From: Novosphingobium sp. ST904
GTDB taxonomy: Bacteria; Pseudomonadota; Alphaproteobacteria; Sphingomonadales; Sphingomonadaceae
Length of the DNA: 64,000 bases
Direction: 5' to 3'
Assembly: GCF_001298105.1 (NCBI RefSeq)
Contig: NZ_LGJH01000144.1
Coordinates: forward strand, 25,508-89,507
Each line of letters opens with the position of its first letter. The stretch's first letter is position 1. A program made the position numbers and the translations under genes. The notes below the pieces were generated by a model. The model did not search any database and was not told the origin of the DNA. It saw only the letters and a program-made list of their open reading frames with translations. Of the stretch, positions 35,545 to 43,913 are shown in pieces.

Positions 35545-36398
35545 TTATGTCCTATTATATATAGAATGGGTGAGCGTTTCAGGTTCAAAATGAACCTCAC
35601 GCTCAGCAGAGCGTGAAATCGCCGCAATAGCGGTATTATTCGCATCGATACGCTCCGCCTCGCGGGCATCCATAGATGCGCCAAGCCGCGCAAGCACACG
35701 CCCCATCTCTCCTCCGACCGTCAGTCTCGCGAACTCATAGTTGGGCAGGGCCGCAGCCATACGTGCCGCCTCGCCAGCCTCTTCCTGGCGACGCCATTCT
35801 TCATCGACTGGCAGAGGTGCGGGGCGCATCCAGCGCGACATGTAGCCAAGCACCGACTTGGGCAGCAGCAGGCGGTAGGCGTTGGACGTTTGCTCGTAGC
35901 GCGGCCCAGCCCCTTCGCCCGCCATCCGTTTGAAGCGGCGCTGACGGATCAGGAAGCCGATCGCCTCGAGCGCGGCCAGCGCACGTCGCACCGTCGAGCG
36001 GCCAAGGCCCGTCGCTTCGACCAGATGATCGTAGCTGGGATAGACACGCCCCTTGTTGAGGCGCGCGAGCGTGGTCAGCTCCTCGTAGACTCGCACCGCC
36101 GAGGCGGTGAGCCGCGTCAGCAGGCGCTCGCTGGCGCTGAGTGTGCGTGTCCCCGCGCGACACTCGCGCATCAGCCGTTTTCCGGCGTCGAGGGCCTTCC
36201 TCGCCGCGCGCAGCATCCGGTCAGGTTCGCCCCTGGCGGGCACCTGGAAAAACGTCTCCTCGAACGTCTCGGCCTCGAGACTGCCGCCAGCACGGGCACC
36301 CCTGTACGATGCAAAGCGCCCGAGCGCGCCTTGCCGGTGCGAACCGGGATACCGGACAGCGCGTTAAGCGCTGCGGTCCCGACAGCATACGTCCCCAT
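35545..36398 (-). CDS. Winged-helix Rep-like protein, frameshifted
   Basis: The C-terminal 230 residues carry a winged HTH: VYPSYDHLVEATGLGRSTVR, RALAALEAIGFLIRQRRFK, and a tail with LLLPKSVLGYMSRW. ATG 36398 has AAGGAGG 6 nt upstream and begins MGTYAVGTAALNALSGIPVR, but the frame shifts near 36320-36326. Adding one base gives RLGRFASYRGARAGGSLEAE followed by the open part and a total of 284 aa. Proteins of this type are annotated as RepA or HTH replication proteins on sphingomonad plasmids. Structured leader repeats and a putative antisense terminator upstream fit a copy-control region. Confidence 0.7.
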
Positions 36399-36481
36399 TG
36401 CCTTCCTCCTTGATGGAGGCCGGACCAGGCAAAAAGATTCCGTGGCGCGAAGCGCGCATCCTTGATTCGGTGATCGGGATG

Positions 36482-36595
36482 GGCTATGTCAGGCCTTGAT
36501 GAGTGACCGTTTGCGTTTGGCGACGCAGACATAGCCGATCTTAAACGATCGCTGATTTTGGGACGCCCGGCCTTCGTGCCGGGCTTTCCTTTATT
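36482..36595 (+). other. Structured leader upstream of the Rep-like gene; possible antisense RNA end
   Basis: GGCTATGTC (36482-36490) pairs with GACATAGCC (36528-36536). Farther on, GCCCGGC/GCCGGGC (36565-36571/36578-36584) with a 6-nt loop is followed by TTTCCTTTATTT, which is a terminator for plus-strand transcription. No plus-strand gene precedes it. A short plus-strand RNA antisense to the rep leader, ending here, is possible; its promoter is not clear. Confidence 0.45.
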
Positions 36596-36836
36596 TGGTC
36601 ACAGCCAAAAACTCCTGTTGCAGAAACATGTCGGTGCGAATGCGGTCGAGCACCGCATTGATGGCAGCTTCGCGCGAAGACAGGCCCATTGCATCCCGCG
36701 CTTGATCGAGCGTTTCGATCGCATCGGGAGAGAGCCAGAAATTGTTGCGCACCCAGCCTTCGCCGCGCTTGGCTTGCGCCTTGCGTCGCATCGCCTTTGC
36801 AGCTGGATGAGTTGAAAGAGAATCTGCCATTCTCAT
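36591..36836 (-). CDS. Small RHH-like plasmid protein, 81 aa
   Basis: Contains a basic N-terminus (HPAAKAMRRKAQAKRGEGW) and FWLSPDAIETLDQARDAMGL with SSREAAINAVLDRI, a helix-turn-helix arrangement like small RHH proteins linked to plasmid control. It lies between the XRE gene and the Rep-like gene on the same strand. Confidence 0.6.
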   Translation of the reverse strand: MRMADSLSTHPAAKAMRRKAQAKRGEGWVRNNFWLSPDAIETLDQARDAMGLSSREAAINAVLDRIRTDMFLQQEFLAVTK

Positions 36837-36944
36837 TGCCTAGCCCGGGCTTAAGCATTTTGCAATTAAGCACTTTACGACCGGCTTGCGGCGAAGCAGT
36901 TTCTCGCGTAGCAACTCCATAGAAAATAAGGCTTTAATAGGCGA

Positions 36945-37469
36945 TCAAAGATACCTTCGATTGAAGGCTTGCTCTTTCAATGCGACAGCAGATTCAAATT
37001 CCTTCTTGAGAAATTTGACGAGTGTAGACTGCAAACGCCTACCATAAGCCGGCTGTATGTCGCTCCATTCCAGCCCCTCAAGTCGGTGGACGAGGTCGAT
37101 AACGACTTCGGGGAGGCCCTGAATGAATTCCGACAGGAAGCCGATTAGCCGATCGGCATCTCCGGTTGCCATTTCAAAGGCTCTATCGGAATTTGATAAC
37201 ATCTCCGAAGCCAGGAAAGCTTCAACCTCGTTGATTTCGAGGATTTGAAGAATGAGGTCGATTTCATCGACGCGGAACGGTCGTCGTTTGTCCTGTGCCT
37301 CTTTGAGGCATGTGATCATCCTTGTGCGCCCTATGCCTGTTTCCACAGCAAGTTGGCGCTTGCTCAACCCTTTCGATTTCATTCGATGGAGAATGAAATC
37401 GATCAGGCCAGACGTAATGATGACCGTCTGCTCGTGAGGTTGAGCACAGGACGCTTTTGGCAGGCCCAT
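36945..37469 (-). CDS. XRE-family-like transcription regulator, 174 aa
   Basis: An HTH is visible at about residues 30-58: MKSKGLSKRQLAVETGIGRT followed by RMITCLKEAQ. The C-terminal 100 residues are helical and acidic, perhaps for dimerisation or sensing. Base composition is clearly lower in GC than the flanking regions, which points to separate origin. ATG 37469 follows GGGGGATACGGAA. Confidence 0.65.
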   Translation of the reverse strand: MGLPKASCAQPHEQTVIITSGLIDFILHRMKSKGLSKRQLAVETGIGRTRMITCLKEAQDKRRPFRVDEIDLILQILEINEVEAFLASEMLSNSDRAFEMATGDADRLIGFLSEFIQGLPEVVIDLVHRLEGLEWSDIQPAYGRRLQSTLVKFLKKEFESAVALKEQAFNRRYL

Positions 37470-37594
37470 TTCCGTATCCCCCGAATAATGTCGCGGAGTT
37501 AGAGATACCTATCAGGGGATATTGTGCAAGCAACTGCCAGACTTATGGCACTGAGGCGTGTTAGTTAACCATGGCAGCCCGTTGCAATAGGCGG

Positions 37595-38041
37595 CTACAT
37601 TATTGTTCTTTTCTTTAATAAATTCCTATATGACTTTGCATCTTTGTAATTCATGCCTAGTTTAGTCATGACTTCAGTCGCGTTAGCCTCGACGATATAA
37701 TCAAAAAGAAGCAACGAGAGTGCATCTTTGAATGCAATCGATTCGCCCATTGCCTTCTCCAGCTTCGGGATCGCGTCGGATATACTTTGCTCGCTCGACT
37801 GCAAAATGCAGATCCCAAACTCGGTATTACCAACGCTTGGTATGAGGCGCATATGCTCCTTCATATCCTCCGGATCGTATTGTAGAGCAATTGAATCAAT
37901 AGCTTGGGCGCGATCATCGACCACCCGTTCAAGGGATGAAAACTCCTTGTTCTGGTTTGAGTGCAGCCTAATAGCTTCGGTGCTCAACCGAAAATAGTAA
38001 TCAGATACTTTAAGCGATATATGTTTTTGTTGTCCGCCCAT
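37595..38041 (-). CDS. Hypothetical protein, 148 aa, low GC
   Basis: The start MGGQQKHISLKVSDYYFRLS at 38041 is preferred over a longer reading. The protein is helical and acidic with segments FSSLERVVDDRAQAIDSIAL and KLEKAMGESIAFKDALSLLL. It is AT-richer than the rest of the window. Family not recognised. Confidence 0.55.
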   Translation of the reverse strand: MGGQQKHISLKVSDYYFRLSTEAIRLHSNQNKEFSSLERVVDDRAQAIDSIALQYDPEDMKEHMRLIPSVGNTEFGICILQSSEQSISDAIPKLEKAMGESIAFKDALSLLLFDYIVEANATEVMTKLGMNYKDAKSYRNLLKKRTIM

Positions 38042-38189
38042 GATTAAGTACCCTTTTGTCCTGATACACTGCCTTTCGTCCTTCGCTAAATGCACATTAT
38101 ACCTTTCGCAAAGATGAAAAGGTCAAATCGAGCACTTAGCCGATAATGGGAAGTGTTGGCGGGAGTCCTCCCAATTTCATCGAAATGGT

Positions 38190-38266
38190 GACCGCCGTAA
38201 CGGCCACGTGACCGCGTGGGCGGCCAGGTGGCCGTTATGGCGGTCGCGCGGCCGCCCACGCGGTCA
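38190..38266. repeat. Interleaved inverted repeats A-B-A'-B' upstream of the tra operon
   Basis: Arm A (38190-38207) is complementary to A' (38228-38245) over 18 bp with one mismatch, and arm B (38209-38225) to B' (38250-38266) over 17 bp without mismatch. The order A-B-A'-B' means that the two stems compete: formation of one removes the other. A and B both start with (T)GACCGC. It ends 155 bp before the pilin start. It could be a protein-binding region, a switch in the tra leader, or part of a transfer origin. Confidence 0.75.
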
Positions 38267-38421
38267 TAATCAACGATTCGCCACCTTATATTACCGGTGT
38301 CTTCGCGAAAAGTTTCACATCCCGCGTTGTTTGAGGGTCGTTGACTTGATGCTGTGGAGATCGCCGTCGCAGCCTCTCCCTGGGCGCGCTTGAAAGCGCT
38401 CGATCCAAGGAGACCTCTTAT

Positions 38422-38742
38422 ATGAAGACTCTGCTCATGAAGGCCGGTGCTCGCGAGAACGCTGTCCTGGCCGCCGCGGCGGTCGCGGCTGCGGCCATCG
38501 CCTTTGCCGGTCCGGCTTTCGCCGGTGCTGACACCACCTTCGACACCGCGCTGACCCAGTTCACCGGCTTCCTCGAAGGTTCGGGCGGCAAGATCATCAC
38601 GGTGCTCTCGCTCGCGGGCGGCATTGTCGGTCTCGCCTCGGGCCGCTTCAGCCTCGGCCAGGTCGCGATCCCGGTCGGCGTTGGCGTCGGCGCGGGCACC
38701 GGCATCCCGATCGTCACCTCGACCGTCACCGCGACGATCTGA
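38422..38742 (+). CDS. traA: F-type conjugative pilin TraA
   Basis: The 106-aa prepilin has a long Ala-rich leader ending AAIAFAGPAFAG, with a likely cleavage after AFA. The mature part (ADTTFDTALTQFTGFLEGSG, IITVLSLAGGIVGLASG, VAIPVGVGVGAGTGIPIV) holds two hydrophobic helices, the plan of F pilin. AAGGAG lies 9 nt upstream. It heads the transfer operon, followed after 58 bp by traL. Confidence 0.85.
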   Translation: MKTLLMKAGARENAVLAAAAVAAAAIAFAGPAFAGADTTFDTALTQFTGFLEGSGGKIITVLSLAGGIVGLASGRFSLGQVAIPVGVGVGAGTGIPIVTSTVTATI

Positions 38743-38800
38743 ACCCGGATGCGGGCGTAGTGGCAGCTGCGCCGCAACGTACCTGGAAGGCGGGCGTGGC

Positions 38801-39091
38801 ATGTCGGTAGACAAGTATGTGATCCCCTCTCATCTCGACGATCCCGAGCTGATCGGCTTCTGGACGCTTGATGAGTTCCTCGCGATGGTCATCCCCTTCA
38901 TCTGGGGAATCCTGTCCCAACACATCGTCATAGGGATCGGCTTTGCCTTCCTTGGATGGTGGGCCTTACGCAAAGCCAAGGCGGGACGGGCAACATCGTG
39001 GCTGATCCATCTTGCCTACTGGCATCTTCCCGGCGGCTTCCCGTCGCTGCGCGCCACGCCGCCTTCCTATCTCCGACTGATGGTGGGCTGA
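38801..39091 (+). CDS. traL: TraL, pilus assembly membrane protein
   Basis: The 96-aa protein has the TraL pattern: MSVDKYVIPSHLDDPELIGF, a hydrophobic hairpin (LDEFLAMVIPFIWGILSQHI and IGIGFAFLGWWALRK), then WLIHLAYWHLPGGFPSLRAT. TraL is the VirB3-like inner-membrane component of F-type systems. The next gene, traE, starts 1 nt after its stop. Confidence 0.9.
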   Translation: MSVDKYVIPSHLDDPELIGFWTLDEFLAMVIPFIWGILSQHIVIGIGFAFLGWWALRKAKAGRATSWLIHLAYWHLPGGFPSLRATPPSYLRLMVG

Positions 39092-39092
39092 T

Positions 39093-39665
39093 ATGGAGTT
39101 CTCTTACCAGCACGCGCAGAGCCAGCGTATCCTGCGCCAGCGCAACCTGCTCGCCGTCACGGCGATCGTCCTTGCCGGCGTCATCGCCCTGCTGCTGCTC
39201 TTTGCGATGACGCGCAGCCGCGAAGTCGTGCTCCAGCCCGTCCTGCGCTCGCCGCTCACGCTCTCCAGTGCAGGCGTCTCGCGCGAGTATCTCGAGCTGG
39301 TCACCCGCGATACCGCGATCCTCACCCTCGACCGCGCGCCCGGCAGCCTCGAATACTGGATGAAGTCGGTCCTCGAGATCGTCTCGCCGCGCGCGCAGGG
39401 CAAGATCAAGGCGGACCTGCTCAAGATCGTCAACGAACAGAGCGGCTCGAGCATCTCGCAGTATTTTCAGATCCAGTCGATGGACATCGACACGCGTAAT
39501 CTGACCTCCTCGGTCACCGGCAAGCTCAACACCGTGGTCGGGCAGAAGGTGGTCTCGAGCGAGATGCGCACCTTTCGCTTCGATTGGGAATATTCGGGCC
39601 TGACCCTCAAGCTCATCGGCTTCGGCATGGTCCAGGACGAGAAGAAAGAAAGGGGCGCCAAGTGA
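39093..39665 (+). CDS. traE: TraE, VirB5/VirB8-like core protein
   Basis: The 190-aa protein has one N-terminal membrane helix (LLAVTAIVLAGVIALLLLFA at about residues 18-38) and a periplasmic domain with ISQYFQIQSMDIDTRNLTSS and VTGKLNTVVGQKVVSSEMRT, matching F TraE. It assembles pili with TraK and TraB. Its TGA overlaps the GTG of traK. Confidence 0.9.
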   Translation: MEFSYQHAQSQRILRQRNLLAVTAIVLAGVIALLLLFAMTRSREVVLQPVLRSPLTLSSAGVSREYLELVTRDTAILTLDRAPGSLEYWMKSVLEIVSPRAQGKIKADLLKIVNEQSGSSISQYFQIQSMDIDTRNLTSSVTGKLNTVVGQKVVSSEMRTFRFDWEYSGLTLKLIGFGMVQDEKKERGAK

Positions 39666-40477
39666 CGCACAACCTTTACGCCATCGGCGCAGTGACCGCC
39701 GGGACCACGCTGGCCTCGCGCCAGACCTGCCTTGTCAGCCGCTTCATCGGTGCCGGGCTCATCGGCCTTGCCGTCATAGGACTGGCCTCGCCCGCCATGG
39801 CGCTCGGCGACCAGACGCTGATGGCCTCTGACGGCAGCCAGGTACAGTGCAATGCCTCGGCGCGCGATCTTACCCGCATCAGCCTCGTCGAGGATGAGTT
39901 CGCCTCGGTTTCCAAGATCAACACCGGCAATCCGGCCGACGATTTCAGTGTCGTCAACGAGCCGGTGCGCGGCGATATCTACCTCTCGGTCCCCGAAGGC
40001 TTCGCGCGCCCCGCCCTCTCCTTCTTCGCGACCTCCAAGCGCGGCTACGTCTACAAGTTCATCTGCAACATCGGCGGCGACCAGGCGGTGCAGGTGTTCA
40101 TCTCCAATCCCGCGATCGCCAAGGCCGAGCTGGCCGAAGCCGGTCCAAAGGGCCCGGTGCAGGCATCGAGCGAGGAGAAGGCGATTGCACTCGTGCAGGC
40201 GATGTACGGGGGGCGGATCGTCGATGGCTACGAGATGCGTCAGCGCTCGATGCGCCCGGTCTATGTAGGCGATCTCAAGGTCCAGATGATCGCGGAATAT
40301 CGCGGCGATGACCTCACGGGCCGCGTCCTGCGCATCGAGAACAAGGGCGCGCAGGAAAAGACCCTTACCGAGGCGAGCGTTGCGCCCGCCAGTTCGCTGG
40401 CGGTGTCGATCGCCGAGCCAAAGCTCGCGCCCGGCAAGGTGACCACCGCCTACCTCGTCTCTCGCACCGGGAACTGA
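39662..40477 (+). CDS. traK: TraK, secretin-like outer membrane component
   Basis: GTG 39662 overlaps the traE stop. A signal region (about residues 27-50, GAGLIGLAVIGLASPAMALG) leads the mature 220-residue part, with SVPEGFARPALSFFATSKRG and YVYKFICNIGGDQAVQVFIS, typical of TraK/VirB9-like proteins. TraK connects TraV and TraB across the envelope. 271 aa as read. Confidence 0.88.
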   Translation: MTHNLYAIGAVTAGTTLASRQTCLVSRFIGAGLIGLAVIGLASPAMALGDQTLMASDGSQVQCNASARDLTRISLVEDEFASVSKINTGNPADDFSVVNEPVRGDIYLSVPEGFARPALSFFATSKRGYVYKFICNIGGDQAVQVFISNPAIAKAELAEAGPKGPVQASSEEKAIALVQAMYGGRIVDGYEMRQRSMRPVYVGDLKVQMIAEYRGDDLTGRVLRIENKGAQEKTLTEASVAPASSLAVSIAEPKLAPGKVTTAYLVSRTGN

Positions 40478-40480
40478 GCC

Positions 40481-41803
40481 ATGGGCATCAAGGATATCTT
40501 CTCGCGCGGCCGCAAGCCGCTGGACGGCCCGGAAGAGGGCGAAGGTGTCGCCCCGGTCAATGGCGGGCTCGACGGCAATGCCGAGACCCGGCGCAAGCAG
40601 CGCATGTTGCTTGCAGGCGTCGCGACGATCGGCGTCGTCGCCGCCAGCTTCTGGATCTTCGGCGACAACGGCAGGCCGCAAGGCGAGGACAGCGGCGGCA
40701 GCGAGACCGTGCAGGTTTCGACCAAGGACATGGTCAATCGCAACCTCTCCGAACAGGAGTGGATGGCGCAGTCGGAGAACCGCTTTCAGAGCCAGGAGAA
40801 CCAGCTCAAGTCGGTGAACGGCACCAATGCCAAGGTCACGCAGCTTGGCGAGCAGATCGAGGCACTGCGCGCGCAGAACCAGTCGATGGCGGCCGATGGC
40901 CAGCGTGTCGTCAGCGCCTATCAGGCCGAGAACGAGGAGCTGCGCCGCCGCATCAACGAGAAGGCGGCGCCGCAGGCGCCGGCCCCCGGCCCTGCCGCCC
41001 TCTACGGTCCCGGCATGCCGACCTACCAGCAGCCTGGGCCAAGTGCAGGGGGGTCGGACATGCCCCCTGTTCGGTCCAGCGAAGTCAAGATGGTGTCCTT
41101 CACCACCGACAAGGGCGGGACTGCCAGCAAGATCGAGAAGGGCAACACGGTCTATACCGACAGCCCCAATTACCTGCCGCCCAACAGCTTCGCCTCGGCC
41201 AGGGTCATCGTCGGCGTCGATGCGGCGGCGGGCGTGCAGAGCCAGACCGATCCGCTGCCCGTGGTGCTGCGCGTCACCGGCCCTGCCCGCTCGGTGCTGC
41301 AGAACGGCAAGCTCTTGACCACCAGGATCCAGGGATGCCTCATCAACGGCGCGGCGCGGGGCGAGCTTTCCTCGGAGAAGGTCTACGTCAAGCTCCAGAA
41401 GATGACCTGCCCGCAATCGGGAGGCCGCTACGCGGTGTCCGAAGTCAAGGGCTTCATCGCCTTCGGCGGCAAGACTGGCGTTCGCGGCCGTGTCGTCAGC
41501 CGCGAGGGCGGGCTCATCACCCAGGCCTTCATTGCAGGGCTCTTCGGCGGTTTCGGGCGCGGCTTTTCGGCCAATTCCAACAATGCGCTGACCCAGCCCA
41601 ACGTCATCGTCGACGGCAAGCGGCAGGACCTCTCGATGGGCGACATCGCCAAGGGCGGGCTCGGCGAGGGCGTCTCGCAGACCGGCGACATGGTCAGCAA
41701 GTACCTGATCGAGCGCGCCGAGCAGTACCAGCCCGTCATCGAGATGCCGACCGGCATCGATGTCGAAATCGTCTTCCTGGAGGGTGTCTATGTCCGCAAC
41801 TGA
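40481..41803 (+). CDS. traB: TraB, VirB10-like envelope-spanning protein
   Basis: The 440-aa protein has one membrane helix at about residues 45-60 (MLLAGVATIGVVAASFWIFG), a coiled coil (QSENRFQSQENQLKSVNGTN), a Pro-rich linker, then the conserved C-terminal domain with FASARVIVGVDAAAGVQSQT, GCLINGAARGELSSEKVYVK and GFIAFGGKTGVRGRVVSREG. It is intact. Its stop overlaps the dsbC start by 14 nt. Confidence 0.92.
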   Translation: MGIKDIFSRGRKPLDGPEEGEGVAPVNGGLDGNAETRRKQRMLLAGVATIGVVAASFWIFGDNGRPQGEDSGGSETVQVSTKDMVNRNLSEQEWMAQSENRFQSQENQLKSVNGTNAKVTQLGEQIEALRAQNQSMAADGQRVVSAYQAENEELRRRINEKAAPQAPAPGPAALYGPGMPTYQQPGPSAGGSDMPPVRSSEVKMVSFTTDKGGTASKIEKGNTVYTDSPNYLPPNSFASARVIVGVDAAAGVQSQTDPLPVVLRVTGPARSVLQNGKLLTTRIQGCLINGAARGELSSEKVYVKLQKMTCPQSGGRYAVSEVKGFIAFGGKTGVRGRVVSREGGLITQAFIAGLFGGFGRGFSANSNNALTQPNVIVDGKRQDLSMGDIAKGGLGEGVSQTGDMVSKYLIERAEQYQPVIEMPTGIDVEIVFLEGVYVRN

Positions 41804-42736
41804 CCAGCACGATGCCGCTGAGGCAACCGTGGCGTCCGAGACCGGATCGCTGCAAGTTCAGCGCAAATGGAACACGCGCCTTCGCGCGCGCCTGCCCCTT
41901 TACTGTGCGCTTGCCGGTTTCGTCGGCCTCGGCGCCGTGGCTGGCGCCTCCTACGCCAGCGACTTTATCTCGCCTCGGGCAAGAAGGTCGAGGAGCTGCT
42001 GAAGGCCCGCTTGCCAAAGACGAAAGTCACCAGCGTCAATTGCGACAAGGTCGACGGGCTGTGCGAGGTCACCGCCGGCAGCAACCTGTTCTACATCGAT
42101 CGCTCGGCGCGCTACCTGGTGATCGGACGTGTCTACGACATGGAGACGCGCCAGGACCTTACCGCGACGCGCCTCCTCGAGATGAACCCGGACATGCTGC
42201 TGGGCGGCTCGGCCAGGGCCAATGCGGCGGGCGCTGAAGCCGGGGACGGCGAGACCGCTGCCTTCACGCCCAAGCAGGCGGCGCTCCCCAAGGGCGGCGC
42301 TGGGGCGCCCGCGCAGAAGGTCTCGCTGGCAGGCCTGCCCAGGGACGGCGCGATCGTGTGGGGCAAGCCTTCTGGCAAGACGGTCACCGTCTTCAGCGAT
42401 TTTCGCTGCGGCTACTGCCGAGCACTCTCCAATACGCTCGCCGCGATGAACGTGCGCGTGATCGAGCGGCCGATTTCGGTGTTCGGCAGCCGCGATCTCG
42501 CCAACCAGGTCTATTGCGCGAAGAACCGCGAGAAGGCGCTTCACGATGTCTATGCGGGCCGCACGCTGACCGGTGGCGGCTCGTGCGACACCAAGGGCCT
42601 CGATGCCAACGAGGCGTTTGCGCGGCAGCACGGGTTTTCAGGAACGCCGGTGATCGTGCGCGAGGACGGCGCGGTGATCGAGGGCTATCGCCCGCGCGAG
42701 TTCCTCGAAAGCTGGATCGCGGGAGGCAAGGCATGA
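41790..42736 (+). CDS. dsbC: DsbC-family disulfide isomerase, frameshifted
   Basis: ATG 41790 has GGAGG at 6 nt. A single N-terminal hydrophobic helix (LYCALAGFVGLGAVAGASYA) leads into a frame break near 41969-41972; the rest (KKVEELLKARLPKTKVTSVN, LFYIDRSARYLVIGRVYDME) lies in the next frame. The thioredoxin-like domain has CGYC near residue 206 and GFSGTPVIVREDGAVIEGYR at the end. It would form disulfides in the Cys-rich TraU and TraN proteins encoded by the same operon. Restored length is 315 aa. Confidence 0.88.
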
Positions 42737-43723
42737 TGCGCGCGCCTATCCGCCCCCGGCTTCTCCTCGCCTGCGCCCTGCTCTCGAGCGCGGCGCTTTC
42801 GGGCTGCACGTCGCTTGGCGGCAATGTCTCGGGGAGCTTCGCCTGCCGCGCGCCTGACGGCATCTGCGCGCCCAGCGCGACGATCGACGATCGCGCGCTC
42901 GCGCTGATCTCGGGCAGCGAGGGCGACCGCCTGATCGAACCGGCAGGCCCTTATGTCGAGCCGCCGCGCGAAGGCCGCGGCTTCCAGAACGCGGCTGCAA
43001 CCGTGCGCACGCGCGAGCGGGTGCTGCGCATCGTCTTCCCGGCGCAGATCGATGCGGCGGGCCGCCTCCACGAACAGAGCGCGGTCCATGCCGTGGTCGA
43101 ACAGGGTGAATGGCGCGAGGAACTGGCATCGAGTGCGGTTGCCACGACCCCGCGCGAGGTCGCGGCCGCGACGGCGGGGATACGCTGCTGGCGGCGGTCG
43201 AGCGCGCCGAGCCGCCGACAATCGACTATGCCGGCATCGATCCCGACATGCCCAGCGAGGCCGCTGTGGCTGCTGCGCGCAACGGCGAGGCCGCCAAGCC
43301 CACGTCGCGCCGAGCGCCGTTGCCGATCCCGTCGGCGACATCAAGGATCAGGTCTCGCGCAAACTGACGGCGCCGCGCCGCGCGCCGGTGAAGCCTGCCA
43401 CCGGAACCAAGGTCTCCGCCACCTCCACGTCGCCGGCGCAAAAAGACGGCGCCGCATCCTCACCCACCCCTTCCGCGCCACCCGTCGCTTCCGCCGCGCC
43501 GGTCAAACCGGCGGCGGTCTCGGCAGCGCCTGCGGCTTCGGCAGGGATCGCGGTGCCCGCGCACGCTACCGAAGCGGGCAAGGCGGCGATCGCATCGGTC
43601 GCGGCCAATCCGGCGGTCCAGGGCGCGCTCCACCGCGCCGCGCCTGAAGCGCGCGAGGCGGCGAAGGATACCTCGCCCCTGCCGGTGCTCAAAGCCAGGT
43701 CGTTTCCGGGAGTACAGCCATGA
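42733..43723 (+). CDS. traV: TraV lipoprotein, two frameshifts
   Basis: The start MMRAPIRPRLLLACALLSSA ends in the lipobox LSGC, followed by GSFACRAPDGICAPSATIDD, the TraV Cys motif. The frame breaks near 43171-43174 and 43303-43310. Joining the three parts gives 330 aa with a Pro/Ala-rich end. TraV is the VirB7-like outer-membrane anchor of TraK. The last 40 codons are repeated downstream (43828-43887), part of a duplication scar. Confidence 0.82.
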
Positions 43724-43913
43724 GCTTTTTCGACAAGCCGATTGGGGCGCTGCGTGGCGGTGAGGCGCGAGGAATCCACCACGTAGCCGTCTTCGGAAAG
43801 ACGGGCTCGGGCAAGTGGGTGGGGGCAAAGGATGCATCGGCCCTGCCGGTGCTCCAGGCGAAGTCCGTTCCGGGAGGGCAGCCATGAGCTTTCTCGACAA
43901 GCTGATGGGCTCG
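43664..43913 (+). repeat. Imperfect direct repeat, traV end plus traC start (offset 164 bp)
   Basis: Copy 1 (43664-43749) and copy 2 (43828-43913) align without gaps at an offset of 164 bp. Both hold the last codons of traV, the overlapping ATGA and the first codons of traC. Divergence is clear (for instance AAAGCCAGGT against CAGGCGAAGT), so the duplication is not recent. Confidence 0.8.
43720..43887 (+). pseudogene. Internally deleted traC remnant fused to a traV tail
   Basis: This 55-aa ORF starts MSFFDKPIGALRGGEARG (compare traC MSFLDKLMGSLLGD), jumps to HHVAVFGKTGSGKWVG (compare traC HNVAVFGKSGSGKSVA near residue 475), and ends KDASALPVLQAKSVPGGQP, which copies the end of traV. It is what remains of a tandem duplication of traV-end plus traC after most of the first traC copy was deleted. 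It keeps the start-stop overlaps at both ends. A Walker A with Trp after Lys is not expected to work. Confidence 0.8.

Noticed and set aside
39467..41416. 649-aa open frame on the minus strand
   Set aside because: Antisense to traE, traK and traB, which are intact and conserved.
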